Of a DNA stretch of 64,000 bases, positions 34,601 through 40,345 are shown in pieces. A program made the translations under genes and the position numbers. The first letter of the stretch is position 1. Every line of letters begins with the position of its first letter. The notes under the pieces were generated by a model that saw only the letters and a list, made by a program, of their open reading frames with translations, had not been told where the DNA came from and did no database searches. Source of the DNA: Gammaproteobacteria bacterium (GTDB taxonomy: Bacteria > Pseudomonadota > Gammaproteobacteria > Thiohalomonadales > Thiohalomonadaceae). Location: positions 1 through 64,000 of the forward strand of contig QKED01000012.1 of the NCBI GenBank assembly GCA_003252455.1, written 5' to 3'.

Positions 34601-37600
34601 GCTCATTGCCGCCCCGTTGGAGGCGAGCACCACCCTCAGTAGTGACCACTCCGGGCTGCTCACTACCCTCGCCGGGGCGACCCTCAGCGCGGCCACCGGC
34701 ATCACCCTCCAGGGGGATGTGCTGGCGGCCGCCGACCTCTCGACCCAGGGCGGCGACCTGCTGGTGAAGGGTGATTTCACCCTCGCCGAGGGGCGTGCGC
34801 TGCGCCTGGAGAGTAACGGTGGGCGCCTCACCCTCAACGGTGCGGTGGCCGGGAGCAGTGGTGGGGTGGCGGAGCAGCTCACCCTCGATAGCGGCAGCGG
34901 CGCGCTGACCCTCGCCGCGGTGAGCGGCGCGGCGGGTGTGGCCGATAGTCGTGGCTTGAGCAGCCTCACGATCGAGTCGAGTGGCGATGCGCAGCTCGGC
35001 CCGGTGGCACTCAGCGGCGCCCTGACCCAGGGGCAGGGGGGCACCAGCCACTACACCGCCACCCTCGCGGTGGGCAGTCTGGACCTCACCAGCGAGCGCC
35101 TGCTGTTCGACGCCCCGGTGACCATCGGCGCTCAGGGCGTATTGCACGCGACCCAGGTGGAGAGTGCCCTGGGGGCCTCCCTGCAGAGCGGCGGGGCGCT
35201 ACAGATCGTCGCCGATGCCCTGCTCGGTGGTGACCTGCGCGTGACCAGCGGGGCGTTGACCCTGGAGGGGGCGCTGCAACTGCGCGAGGGGGCCGACCTC
35301 AGCCTCACCACCCTGAACGGTGAGATGAACCTGCTCGGCCAGGTGAGTGGCACCGGTGCCGGGGTCGAGGAGCAGTTGACCCTCGACAGCGGCCAGCGTC
35401 GCCTCACCCTCGGTGCACTGGCGGCCACCCCCAGCGGCGCCGTGAGCGGCGGCCTCGGGCGGGTGGAGGTGCGCCAAGCGGGCGAGGTACTCTACGGTGC
35501 CATCGACCTGCTCGGCGACCTGGTGCAGAGCGACAGTGGCACCCTCACCACCCGTTTCACCGAGGGTGTCAGCCTAGGCAGCGCCACGCTCAGTGGTGTG
35601 GCCTTCAGCCTGGAGCAGGCCTTCAGCGCCAGCGGTGCCCTCTCGGTCGACAATCAGGGCACCCTGGTGCAGGCCAGCGCGGCCCCCCTGGCGGCCGCGC
35701 TGGGCATCCAGATCGCCGGTGATGTGCAGTTGGGGGCCGATGTGACCAGCGCCGGGGCGATCCGCATCGGCGGCGAGACGGTCATCGCCGACGGTGCGCA
35801 GGTGCGTATCGACAGCCAGGCCGGGGATGGGGCCATCACGCTGGTCGGTCTGACCCACGGCGTCGACGGCGGGCTCGGTGAGCACCTTACACTGGCCAGC
35901 GGCAGCGGGGCGATCCACCTCGGGCCGCTGCGCTCGTTGGAGAGTGGGGCGGGCAGCAATGGCCTGAGCGACCTGCTGATCGTGTCGAGCGGCGATCTGA
36001 GTTTCGACAGCCTGCTGCTCAGTGGTGGGGTGACCCAGCTGGCCGGGAGTGGCACCACCCACTTCAGCGCCGGGGTCGAGGTGGCCTATCTGGCGCTCAC
36101 TGGGCGTGACTACCTGTTCGACGCCCCACTCCAGGTCTCTGGCCACTTTAGCCTGAGCGACAGCGGCACCAGCGTGCAGGCGGCCGGGGCGAGCATCGAG
36201 GCGCAGAGCCTGCTGCGCGATGGCAGCGGTAGCCTCACCCTCAACGCGGCGCTCTCCACCCTGGGCGGGGCGATGGTGCTCGGCGGTAGCGTGCAGCTCG
36301 GCGCCGATATCACCCTGAGCAGTGCCGGTGGCGACATCACTATCGGTGGTCCGCTGGATGGGGCCCAGCGCCTCACCCTGCTGGCCGACGGCGGTGCCAT
36401 TGTGGCCAGCGCCGGTCTCGGTTCGAGCGTGGCGCTCAGCAGCCTGGAGGCGCAGGGGGCGAGCCTCAGTCTGGCCGGGGTGCGCACCCTGGGCGAACAG
36501 CGCTACAGCGCCGATACCCTCGACTTCACCGGTGGCAGCGCCAGCCTGGTGGGGGGCGGTGAGCTGGTCATCACCCCGCAGAGCGTGGGACGCCGTCTCG
36601 CCCTCGGCTTCGGCAGCGCTCAGGTCGATGCCCTCGACCTGAGCGACACGGACCTCGCGGCCCTCGCCCCCGGATTTTCTCGTATCGTGCTCGGCAGCAG
36701 CGCCAACGCGGGGGCGGTGTTCAGCGACACGGCCCTCTTCGCCGACGACCTGTTGCTCTACGCCAGTGCGCTGACCCTCGGTGGACTCAACGGGGCCGGG
36801 ACGGTGACCCTGGTCGCCGACTCCGTCGTCGCCAGTGGTAGCGGGACGCAGCTCGCCGCCGACCAGTTGAACCTGACCATCAGCGGCGACATGGGGGCGA
36901 ATGACGCGCCACTGCAGATGGCGGTAGGGCGGATCGGGGGTCACCTCGGTGGCTCCCTCTATGGTCTCAACACGGGCGACCTGAGCCTCGTCAGCCAGCT
37001 CGATGTGGCCGGTGACCTGCAGCTCGACGTCGACGGCCTGTTGAGTGTGCCGACCGCACTCAAACTGATGGTGCAGGGGGCGGGCGTGTTGGGCCTAGGC
37101 GACCTCGCCCTGGAGGGGATGCTGCAGGCCGACGCGGGCCTCACCCTCGCCGCCTATGACGGGGCGACCCTGGCACTCGGCACCCAGCTGGGTGCGCTCT
37201 CGATCAGTGAGGCGGAGCTGTTACGCATCGAGACCCCCGACCTCACCCTGGGGGGCGTGACACAGAGTGGTGAGATCCAGCTCGGTGCCAGCGCCTTCGA
37301 CCTGAGCGCGGCCGACTACGACCTGGCCCTGGCCACCTTGGGGGCGGTACGGGTGGTGGGGGGCGAGACCCTGACCCTGCCCAGTGGCCACCGCCTGAGT
37401 GTCAGCGCCGGGCAGGGGGTCGGCCTCGATCACGCGCTGACCCTGGCGGGGGGGCGGGTCCTCCTCGCGGGCGGCAGCGGCGCGGTGAGCCTTGCCTCGC
37501 TCGATACCCTGACCCTGGAGGGGGCCTCCACTACGGCGGCGCTGAGCGTCGTCAGCGGCGCCGACCTGACCCTGACCGGGCTGCTCAGCGGTAGCCAGGT

Positions 37601-38693
37601 GAGCCTGGTGAGCGCCAACCACCTGCGTGGCCAGTCTGGTGCGCAGGTGAGTGCGCAGACGTTGAGCCTCAGCGCTGGCGGCGACATCGGTAGTGCCACC
37701 ACCCCACTGGCCGTGGCCACGGCGAATTTGGACGCGGTGGCGGCACAGGACCTCTATCTCAACAACGCCCCGGCGGCATCCAGCGTGACCCTGACGCGGC
37801 TGCAGAGTGGTGGAGTGCTCGACTATGACCAGCAGTTCGCCGTCGGCTACCCGAGCGGCGCCGTCGGTAGCACCCAGCTCGATGTGTTGAGCAGTGGCGG
37901 TGATGCCCGGCTGCAATTTGCTGCCAGCGACCTCACCCTGGGCACGGTCAGCGCCCAGGGCGATCTGGTCGTCGCCACCACCGGCAGCGGCGACATGACC
38001 CTGAGTGGCGGCATTGTCAGTGGTAACGGCATGGTCGATCTCACGGCCGCCGGGGCCCTGATGCAGCGCTCCGCCCTGCGTACGGCGGGTGCCGCCAACT
38101 TCCTCTTGCGCGCCCAGGGGGGGGCGCTGAGCATGGGCGCCGATGCCCTCACCGGCAGTGTCGGGGGCACCATCGACTACCGCGCCCGTGACCGCCTCAC
38201 GGTCTCGTATATCGATGCGGGGTACGGCGTCAGCGGGGGCGGTAGTGGACAGGTGCTACTCACTAGCCAAACGGAGAATCTCACCAGTTTGATCGCGCTC
38301 ACCCCCAGCGTGCGGGCCAACTCGGTGACCCTGGATGCGGCGCTGAACATCGGTTTGAGCTATATCCAGCCGTTCAACCTACATAGTGATACCCTTGGTG
38401 AGGTGATCCTGCGTTATACTCAGAACGCCTACATCGCCACCTATCCGGTACTCAGTGCCAACGTGCGTGTGGAGGATGCCGGGGGGGGCTACATCAACGT
38501 CTCCGCCAATCGCACCGCCGCCGCGCAGCGCGCCCAGACCCTGGGTCGAGGGGCCATAGGGTATGTCGATGCGGCGCTGTTCAATACCGACTTCTCGCTC
38601 TTCTCCATCGATGGGATCGGCATCAGGATCGCCAGCGATCAACGCCAAGAAGAGGACGAGCGGCCTCGCCTTCCGGCGGAGTTAGTCGAATAG
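25656..38693 (+). CDS. Giant filamentous-haemagglutinin-like exoprotein (TpsA, 4345 residues)
   Basis: Signal peptide about 1-33 (SLHA). The TPS secretion domain (about 34-280) has the diagnostic NPNGILFGASARLDVGGLVA and NRILDANPSTILGSL. The rest is a predicted right-handed beta-helix, rich in Gly, Ala, Ser, Leu and Asp, poor in Lys, with no Cys that I noticed. Three separate tandem repeat families build it: a 320-residue unit (27.4-29.3 kb), a 354-residue composite unit (31.1-33.3 kb) and five roughly 166-170-residue units (33.8-36.3 kb). The last 60 residues (ending RLPAELVE) are different and more charged. No obvious toxin, protease or RGD motif is seen, so a structural adhesin or biofilm filament is more likely than a contact-dependent toxin. 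GGAGAG precedes the ATG. Its downstream neighbour is an FHA-adenylate cyclase starting within 19 bases. Confidence 0.92.
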   Translation: MTQTHPNRPHPLSALLRMLLLTPALGAGSLHAAPEGGTVSGGSGTIEQTGLTTTIVQQSARLAIDWRSFNLANGEHVQFIQPSADAVALNRILDANPSTILGSLSANGRIFLLNPNGILFGASARLDVGGLVAAGMALDGEALADRLRLVGSGLVENRGEIHAGAGGITLLGGEVVNTGQLHSQMGDVTLSGGEQLLLDLAGDQLLLVALDAASVRATNSGQIVAEGGSVRLGGDPMAGAVNNQGLVRASRIEARGGEVYLSGAQLDQGGSLVATSRIDLQGATLQLTGSLLGGAGAVIVAEAQGDLLLQGAELQADGGEVTLLGARVALLDATRVDVSAAQAGGVIRIGGDYQGGELSRADYTLVDSGVRLDASAVAGQGGSIVVWSDVATRFAGHADVSGATGGWVETSSAGVLGFTGSVSLDGTQGADGRLLLDPRDLTITPGAAGSLDGSVELADLWLALAEGGSSESVSLAALEAVSAGTITLQAGRSLTIADLSQGDDGSLDLAAGVNLVLETRNSLSDGSGGIDFDNADNAIRASGGGTLTLRAGSDGAARGDLINIGRLSSDSGDLSLSAADALELAGDLSTSGTLTLSAGGGLEQRAGTLQVGRLDLDVGADATLANANRIGTLAGQVGGALNLRNAADITLDDLSGGGLIELRNQGAIQVAGLTQSSGTLRLDSGGSGAIGGTGQLRAARLELQTLTGTGAVGSSATPLATQAASLAIGRPVGVQGVALLHSGDLTIDTLYLASDAPLDLSVSGNLQLPGQGLDTGSADLTIRAADLTTGGSLISRARITLAASGWLTLDHGLYAGSEIALSGGAGIVQGGGSLSAPSLTLDAGGAVSLKRYNLIDTLSGQVTDGSLELRSNSATLSVGDLQVDQGTLVLNHTGDILLAGRLEARDGVTLGASGAITQSGGGITTSTLALSANQGIDLRLGSQQVASLQATNRTSGDLRIANQGAVTLTSLVGASGSLVELDNLGAITLTGAVRVEAGVLDLDTGGSGAILGSGYLSAADIRLQTHAGSGALGSSATPLRITGASQLSLGQGTGLAGVDLLASGDLTLTSLQLTADALVAVRAGGQLTLPVGDLSAASLTFSGAGDLSSAGALSASGALSLKSGAALLLDHDLSAPQITLTSGAGITQRGGVLSATSLAITAAGDLALTQDNHLAALTLRNNLLASNQLHNTQTLSLGSVTLASGSSLDLSLLGDLQLVGALSLVGGTAQIAVSGGVTQGSAGITAHGLTLATGNGATLSGSNRLDQVALTNLAGTLTLRTLNDTALSVTALSQSGGGSVTLNHAGDLNLDGDLLASGADLALTSGAALSQNSGTVVAERLLLTGQRGITLDNSTVSRLWLQNSGSGDVRLSNSGALVVERLIGASGGTLQLDVLGDLTLGGTLSAKGGASLLSASGLLRLDSNYAADAGTLQLQAERLVGTGRVTAQTLTLDSVDGIALSGSHSIARLAVGNSGSGAVSLKSSATSLEVTRLDQLGGDLTLSHTGDLRFSAPLEVAGAVTLSLSGSAQLDLGEVGLNSHVGALSVTAQGVTLRGDLSASAIDLSRAGGVTLVGTRTLSAGSGGIALPASLVRSAPGATLTLDASGGAIALGRVGAAGAELAALTLRGASATLAGDIYANAQDFSAVGDLTLATSLTLDADAGAGGIYLAGSRLHGAGHDLTLQLASGGNLSPLTLGAAEGLGRLDINADDGVDLGLEGGLLAAGQLALDGLRGELRLRGSLSGDAGIDLTPLDRVVLSGSGDQVALLSAGGAIDLSGTPVVDPGGDSTLRIDAGGGRVTLAAVGASGAALDALWVDGTAASDGLLTLGGDLYADAIDLSGREGGILIDASRTLVADSGSGAIDLSGSALVAGASGMGLTLRAGATDAIRVAAIGSAGVPLAALSLSGGALTVGGDLYAAAQRFQGSGSLTLVGDTLFDASSGPGDIDLSGLTLTASPPGSRLSLVARSADRLLIHQLGSSAEPFAQVTLAAGAATLDGDIYSAGLDARALALLTLGAAVTLDLDSGAGSLDLAATQIVGGGHDLTLLADDPLLLHTTALGTMVGIGTLTLALDDGLSLVGDAQLQQLVSNTLSGALRLAGSLSVAQGDLDLSQASGIELVGSGDTLLLKSSLGAVRLADVHDAGGDTRLSLSAATVLELGQVGAAGAALDALDVQGQQLILGGDLYADRLGLAGLTQGLTISGNRRLDASSGRGDIDLRATPLLATSANASLQLVATSSDTLTLASVGSLGLPLASLTLSGGTAHLYGDLYAAQQVYSGLVEMDLHGARTLDASSGSGDLRLGATRLRAADEDAALSLRNQAGALTTLGSVGSVANPLSAFDFSGGALRLAGDLYAMRQGFSGSSVTLERDLTLAVGGGDGGLDLSGAPLVGAGYSLRIDAASGANSSPVTLGAISGVNQLDLNVDDALTLFGDLDLVSLASDGASGTLSLQGSVSLASGALDLSTLSSISLDGRGDALRLATQGGAIRLGRVTLDDPGSDTRLTLDAGSGTLYARDSAIGMVAAIGQLGLRAANLQLGDVHALQLDAIDGAVALAGELVAEGGDLILNGTLTLQGASALASGADLTLSSAVDGAYALDLSAPGAIRVTASLGATHPLAGLTAQGDSLSLTQVDATGAVRLSAADIDISGDLVTTNHAPIEVNAGHSLTLSGTQVSAAGELTLRGGGTITSAADLSTQGEALVVEDTLVLTDSVRIDSAGGLLALAAVSGSLDGTPEQLTLAAGSGSLSLGPVSGAAGAISTQGLTDLSVESAGSVQLDTIRISGALRLAGSALTQLQGAVQAGSATLSGTDYLIGAPMLLADTLTLAHSGTLTTQTGATLSAANGLFATGALVIGADLASAGGDIRLTQGLRLADGAVVGLNSAGGAIQLGELRGTAGGASEALTLNAGTGDITLARVSGAAGVADSSGLTDLTFTASHALTLSEVGITGALRQTTAATGTTTLGGVVHAGSVALRGVDLLIAAPLEASTTLSSDHSGLLTTLAGATLSAATGITLQGDVLAAADLSTQGGDLLVKGDFTLAEGRALRLESNGGRLTLNGAVAGSSGGVAEQLTLDSGSGALTLAAVSGAAGVADSRGLSSLTIESSGDAQLGPVALSGALTQGQGGTSHYTATLAVGSLDLTSERLLFDAPVTIGAQGVLHATQVESALGASLQSGGALQIVADALLGGDLRVTSGALTLEGALQLREGADLSLTTLNGEMNLLGQVSGTGAGVEEQLTLDSGQRRLTLGALAATPSGAVSGGLGRVEVRQAGEVLYGAIDLLGDLVQSDSGTLTTRFTEGVSLGSATLSGVAFSLEQAFSASGALSVDNQGTLVQASAAPLAAALGIQIAGDVQLGADVTSAGAIRIGGETVIADGAQVRIDSQAGDGAITLVGLTHGVDGGLGEHLTLASGSGAIHLGPLRSLESGAGSNGLSDLLIVSSGDLSFDSLLLSGGVTQLAGSGTTHFSAGVEVAYLALTGRDYLFDAPLQVSGHFSLSDSGTSVQAAGASIEAQSLLRDGSGSLTLNAALSTLGGAMVLGGSVQLGADITLSSAGGDITIGGPLDGAQRLTLLADGGAIVASAGLGSSVALSSLEAQGASLSLAGVRTLGEQRYSADTLDFTGGSASLVGGGELVITPQSVGRRLALGFGSAQVDALDLSDTDLAALAPGFSRIVLGSSANAGAVFSDTALFADDLLLYASALTLGGLNGAGTVTLVADSVVASGSGTQLAADQLNLTISGDMGANDAPLQMAVGRIGGHLGGSLYGLNTGDLSLVSQLDVAGDLQLDVDGLLSVPTALKLMVQGAGVLGLGDLALEGMLQADAGLTLAAYDGATLALGTQLGALSISEAELLRIETPDLTLGGVTQSGEIQLGASAFDLSAADYDLALATLGAVRVVGGETLTLPSGHRLSVSAGQGVGLDHALTLAGGRVLLAGGSGAVSLASLDTLTLEGASTTAALSVVSGADLTLTGLLSGSQVSLVSANHLRGQSGAQVSAQTLSLSAGGDIGSATTPLAVATANLDAVAAQDLYLNNAPAASSVTLTRLQSGGVLDYDQQFAVGYPSGAVGSTQLDVLSSGGDARLQFAASDLTLGTVSAQGDLVVATTGSGDMTLSGGIVSGNGMVDLTAAGALMQRSALRTAGAANFLLRAQGGALSMGADALTGSVGGTIDYRARDRLTVSYIDAGYGVSGGGSGQVLLTSQTENLTSLIALTPSVRANSVTLDAALNIGLSYIQPFNLHSDTLGEVILRYTQNAYIATYPVLSANVRVEDAGGGYINVSANRTAAAQRAQTLGRGAIGYVDAALFNTDFSLFSIDGIGIRIASDQRQEEDERPRLPAELVE
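27420..29340 (+). repeat. Repeat family 1 in the exoprotein: two 960-bp units
   Basis: Marker VGSSATPL/LGSSATPL occurs at 27792 and 28752, exactly 960 bases (320 codons) apart, and the flanking sequence aligns on both sides (for example VALLHSGDLTIDTLYL with VDLLASGDLTLTSLQL). A weaker partial third copy may follow. Unit borders are approximate. Confidence 0.7.
31143..33266 (+). repeat. Repeat family 2 in the exoprotein: two 1062-bp composite units
   Basis: The marker Gly-Asp-Leu/Ile-Tyr recurs at 30558, 31143, 31398, 31650, 32205, 32460 and 32712. Intervals are 585, 255, 252, 555, 255 and 252 bases, so an 85+84+185-residue composite (1062 bases) is present twice in perfect register, preceded by a related 195-residue part unit. 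Confidence 0.75.
33780..36290 (+). repeat. Repeat family 3 in the exoprotein: five ~500-bp units
   Basis: The marker Glu-Gln-Leu-Thr-Leu (or close variant, followed by a Gly-Ser-Gly-like turn) begins at 33867, 34365, 34872, 35370 and 35880, giving unit lengths of 498, 507, 498 and 510 bases. Each unit also carries the conserved phrase VSGAAG..GL(T/S). Unit borders are approximate. Confidence 0.75.
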
Positions 38694-38712
38694 GATGGTC
38701 ACCGGGAGTAGC

Positions 38713-39621
38713 ATGACTGAAGAGAATCAATTCGAGTGTGCCGTGATGTTCGCCGATGTCTCCGGTAGCACGCGACTGTATGAACAACTCGGTGACCAAC
38801 GGGCCCAGGAGCTCATCGCCCAGGTGCTCGCGCAGATGGCCAACATCACCTCCCGTTACGGCGGCGTGGTGATCAAGACCATCGGTGACGAGATCATGTG
38901 CCGCTTCAGCAGTGCCGACGGCGCGGTCAAGGCCGCGTGCAATATCCACGAGGTGATGGAGCTGGAGTCGGTCAGTCAGGAGGTGCCGATGAGTGTGCGC
39001 ATCGGCATCCACTATGGCCCGACTATCCTTGAGGAGGGCGATGTGTTCGGCGACGCGGTGAACGTGGCGGCACGTATGGCCGGCTACGCCAAGGCCCGCC
39101 AGACCATCACCACCAGCCAGACCGTGGCGCGTCTCGCCCCCGATCTGGCGGCCATTACCCGTGAGTACGACCGCGCCGAGGTGAAGGGCAAGCAGGAGGC
39201 GATCTCGATCTACGAGGTGCTGTGGGAGCAGGACGACGTGACCCGCATGGTCGGTATCGGCGCCATCGGCGGTACCGAGACCATGGCGCAGATGCTGCGC
39301 ATCAGCCACAGGGACAAGGAGTTCGAACTCAAGCCCAATGGCGGTGGATTTACTATCGGGCGCGGTAGTACCTGCGACCTGATGGTGGATAGCAAGTTGG
39401 CCTCGCGCCAACACGCCAAGGTCGAGTTCCGTCGGGGCAAGGCGGTGCTGATCGACCAGAGTACCAACGGCACCTACGTGCGTCTGGACGATGGCAAGGA
39501 GATCTTCATCCGTCGTGAGGAGTTGCCCATCACCGGCCACGGCACCATCTGCCTGGGCGAGCCGGTCACCAGCGGCAACGAAAACCTGGTCTACTTCTTC
39601 TTCCACAGCGTGCGCGGCTGA
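38713..39621 (+). CDS. Class III adenylate cyclase with C-terminal FHA domain
   Basis: 302 residues. Cyclase domain about 8-175: metal-binding Asp in MFADVSGST and in TIGDEIM, adenine-selecting Lys (IKTIGD) and Asp (VFGDAVN), and the transition-state Asn/Arg in NVAARMAGY, so it should make cAMP rather than cGMP. FHA domain about 205-300: FTIGRGSTCDLMV, SRQHAKVEF and STNGTYV, with the Arg, Ser and Asn used to bind phosphothreonine. I prefer the ATG at 38713 because GGGAG lies just before it; one at 38695, next to the tpsA stop, is also possible. Soluble. Probably co-transcribed with the exoprotein, and the FHA domain may read phosphorylation by the nearby Ser/Thr kinase. Confidence 0.93.
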   Translation: MTEENQFECAVMFADVSGSTRLYEQLGDQRAQELIAQVLAQMANITSRYGGVVIKTIGDEIMCRFSSADGAVKAACNIHEVMELESVSQEVPMSVRIGIHYGPTILEEGDVFGDAVNVAARMAGYAKARQTITTSQTVARLAPDLAAITREYDRAEVKGKQEAISIYEVLWEQDDVTRMVGIGAIGGTETMAQMLRISHRDKEFELKPNGGGFTIGRGSTCDLMVDSKLASRQHAKVEFRRGKAVLIDQSTNGTYVRLDDGKEIFIRREELPITGHGTICLGEPVTSGNENLVYFFFHSVRG

Positions 39622-39640
39622 GCCCGGGCTGTGCCGCCGC

Positions 39641-39659
39641 GGTCGGGGCTATCCCGACC
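39641..39659. terminator. Small hairpin between convergent genes
   Basis: A perfect 7-bp stem (39641-39647 with 39653-39659) and 5-base loop lie 20 bases after the cyclase stop. No T run follows on either strand, so terminator function is uncertain. A 10-base direct repeat (CCCACCGGTG at 39680 and 39714) lies next to it. Confidence 0.3.
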
Positions 39660-39735
39660 TAACCATCCCCGCTGAACCGCCCACCGGTGCGTGAGGGCCG
39701 ACCCGGCCGAACACCCACCGGTGTCTCTGTGTGCG

Positions 39736-40338
39736 CTACTGATCCAGCGTGCTCTTGAGCCGACGCAGCTCCAGCAGCAGGTCGGTGTTGAGCGCCTGCT
39801 CCTCGCCGGAGAGGTCGCTGAGCGCCTCCAGCTCCTTCATTTTCATGTCGATACGGTCGCGCAGCTTGCGGTATTCGAGCCTGCCGCGCCACTCGACGCG
39901 CTCCTCGGTCCCGGCGGCGCGCCACTGGGCGATGAGGCGGCTGACGTGCTCGACCTCCCAACGGTGGTTGTCGAGCAGGACCCGCACCGAGAGGCCGAGT
40001 GGGGAGATCGCCTTGGGGTTGACCACCGGGGCCGGGGGTTGCACCTCCTGCGTCTCAGGTTGGCGACTGCCGAGCAGCAGCACCGCACCGATGGCGAGGG
40101 CCAGCACCCCACCTGCAGCGCTAAGTAGCAGCGGGCGGTTGGAGCGCGGCGCGAGGGCGTTGGGCAGGTGGTGGCGGCTGCGGTTGGGGTTCATCTCCTC
40201 GGGGGAGATTTCGCCGTTTTGGATCGCCGTCAGCAGCTTGCGACGGGCGTGGCGATACTCGTTCTGCGGCATCTGGTTGTAGGCGGCTTTGAGGGCCAGG
40301 ATGCGCAGGGGAGAGCACTGTTTACAGGTCGCGGACAT
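39736..40338 (-). CDS. Hypothetical single-pass membrane protein downstream of the Ser/Thr kinase
   Basis: 200 residues from MSATCKQC. An N-terminal CxxC (CKQC, residues 5-8) precedes a basic cytoplasmic segment (YRHARRKLLTAIQNGEIS). One membrane helix lies near 83-103 (LLLSAAGGVLALAIGAVLLLG), then a Pro-rich stretch and a helical C-terminal domain (LEYRKLRDRIDMKMKELEALSD). It starts 7 bases after the kinase stop, so it is co-transcribed with kinase and phosphatase and could be an adaptor or substrate. The open frame extends upstream into the kinase gene but in another frame, so the start at 40338 is used. No family recognised. Confidence 0.75.
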   Translation of the reverse strand: MSATCKQCSPLRILALKAAYNQMPQNEYRHARRKLLTAIQNGEISPEEMNPNRSRHHLPNALAPRSNRPLLLSAAGGVLALAIGAVLLLGSRQPETQEVQPPAPVVNPKAISPLGLSVRVLLDNHRWEVEHVSRLIAQWRAAGTEERVEWRGRLEYRKLRDRIDMKMKELEALSDLSGEEQALNTDLLLELRRLKSTLDQ

Positions 40339-40345
40339 AGGTGGT

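Noticed and set aside
27400-36300. Regular tandem repeats considered as a CRISPR-like or satellite array
   Set aside because: Repeats are in frame, hundreds of bases long, diverged at synonymous and other positions and encode beta-helix units.
29322-36944. Open frames of 450-630 codons antisense to the exoprotein gene
   Set aside because: They arise from the repetitive, GC-rich coding strand; their translations are Gln/Gly/Arg-rich and match no family.
25656-38693. Contact-dependent inhibition toxin CdiA with CdiI immunity gene
   Set aside because: No VENN-like motif or distinct toxin domain at the C-terminus, and the next gene is a cyclase rather than a small immunity protein.
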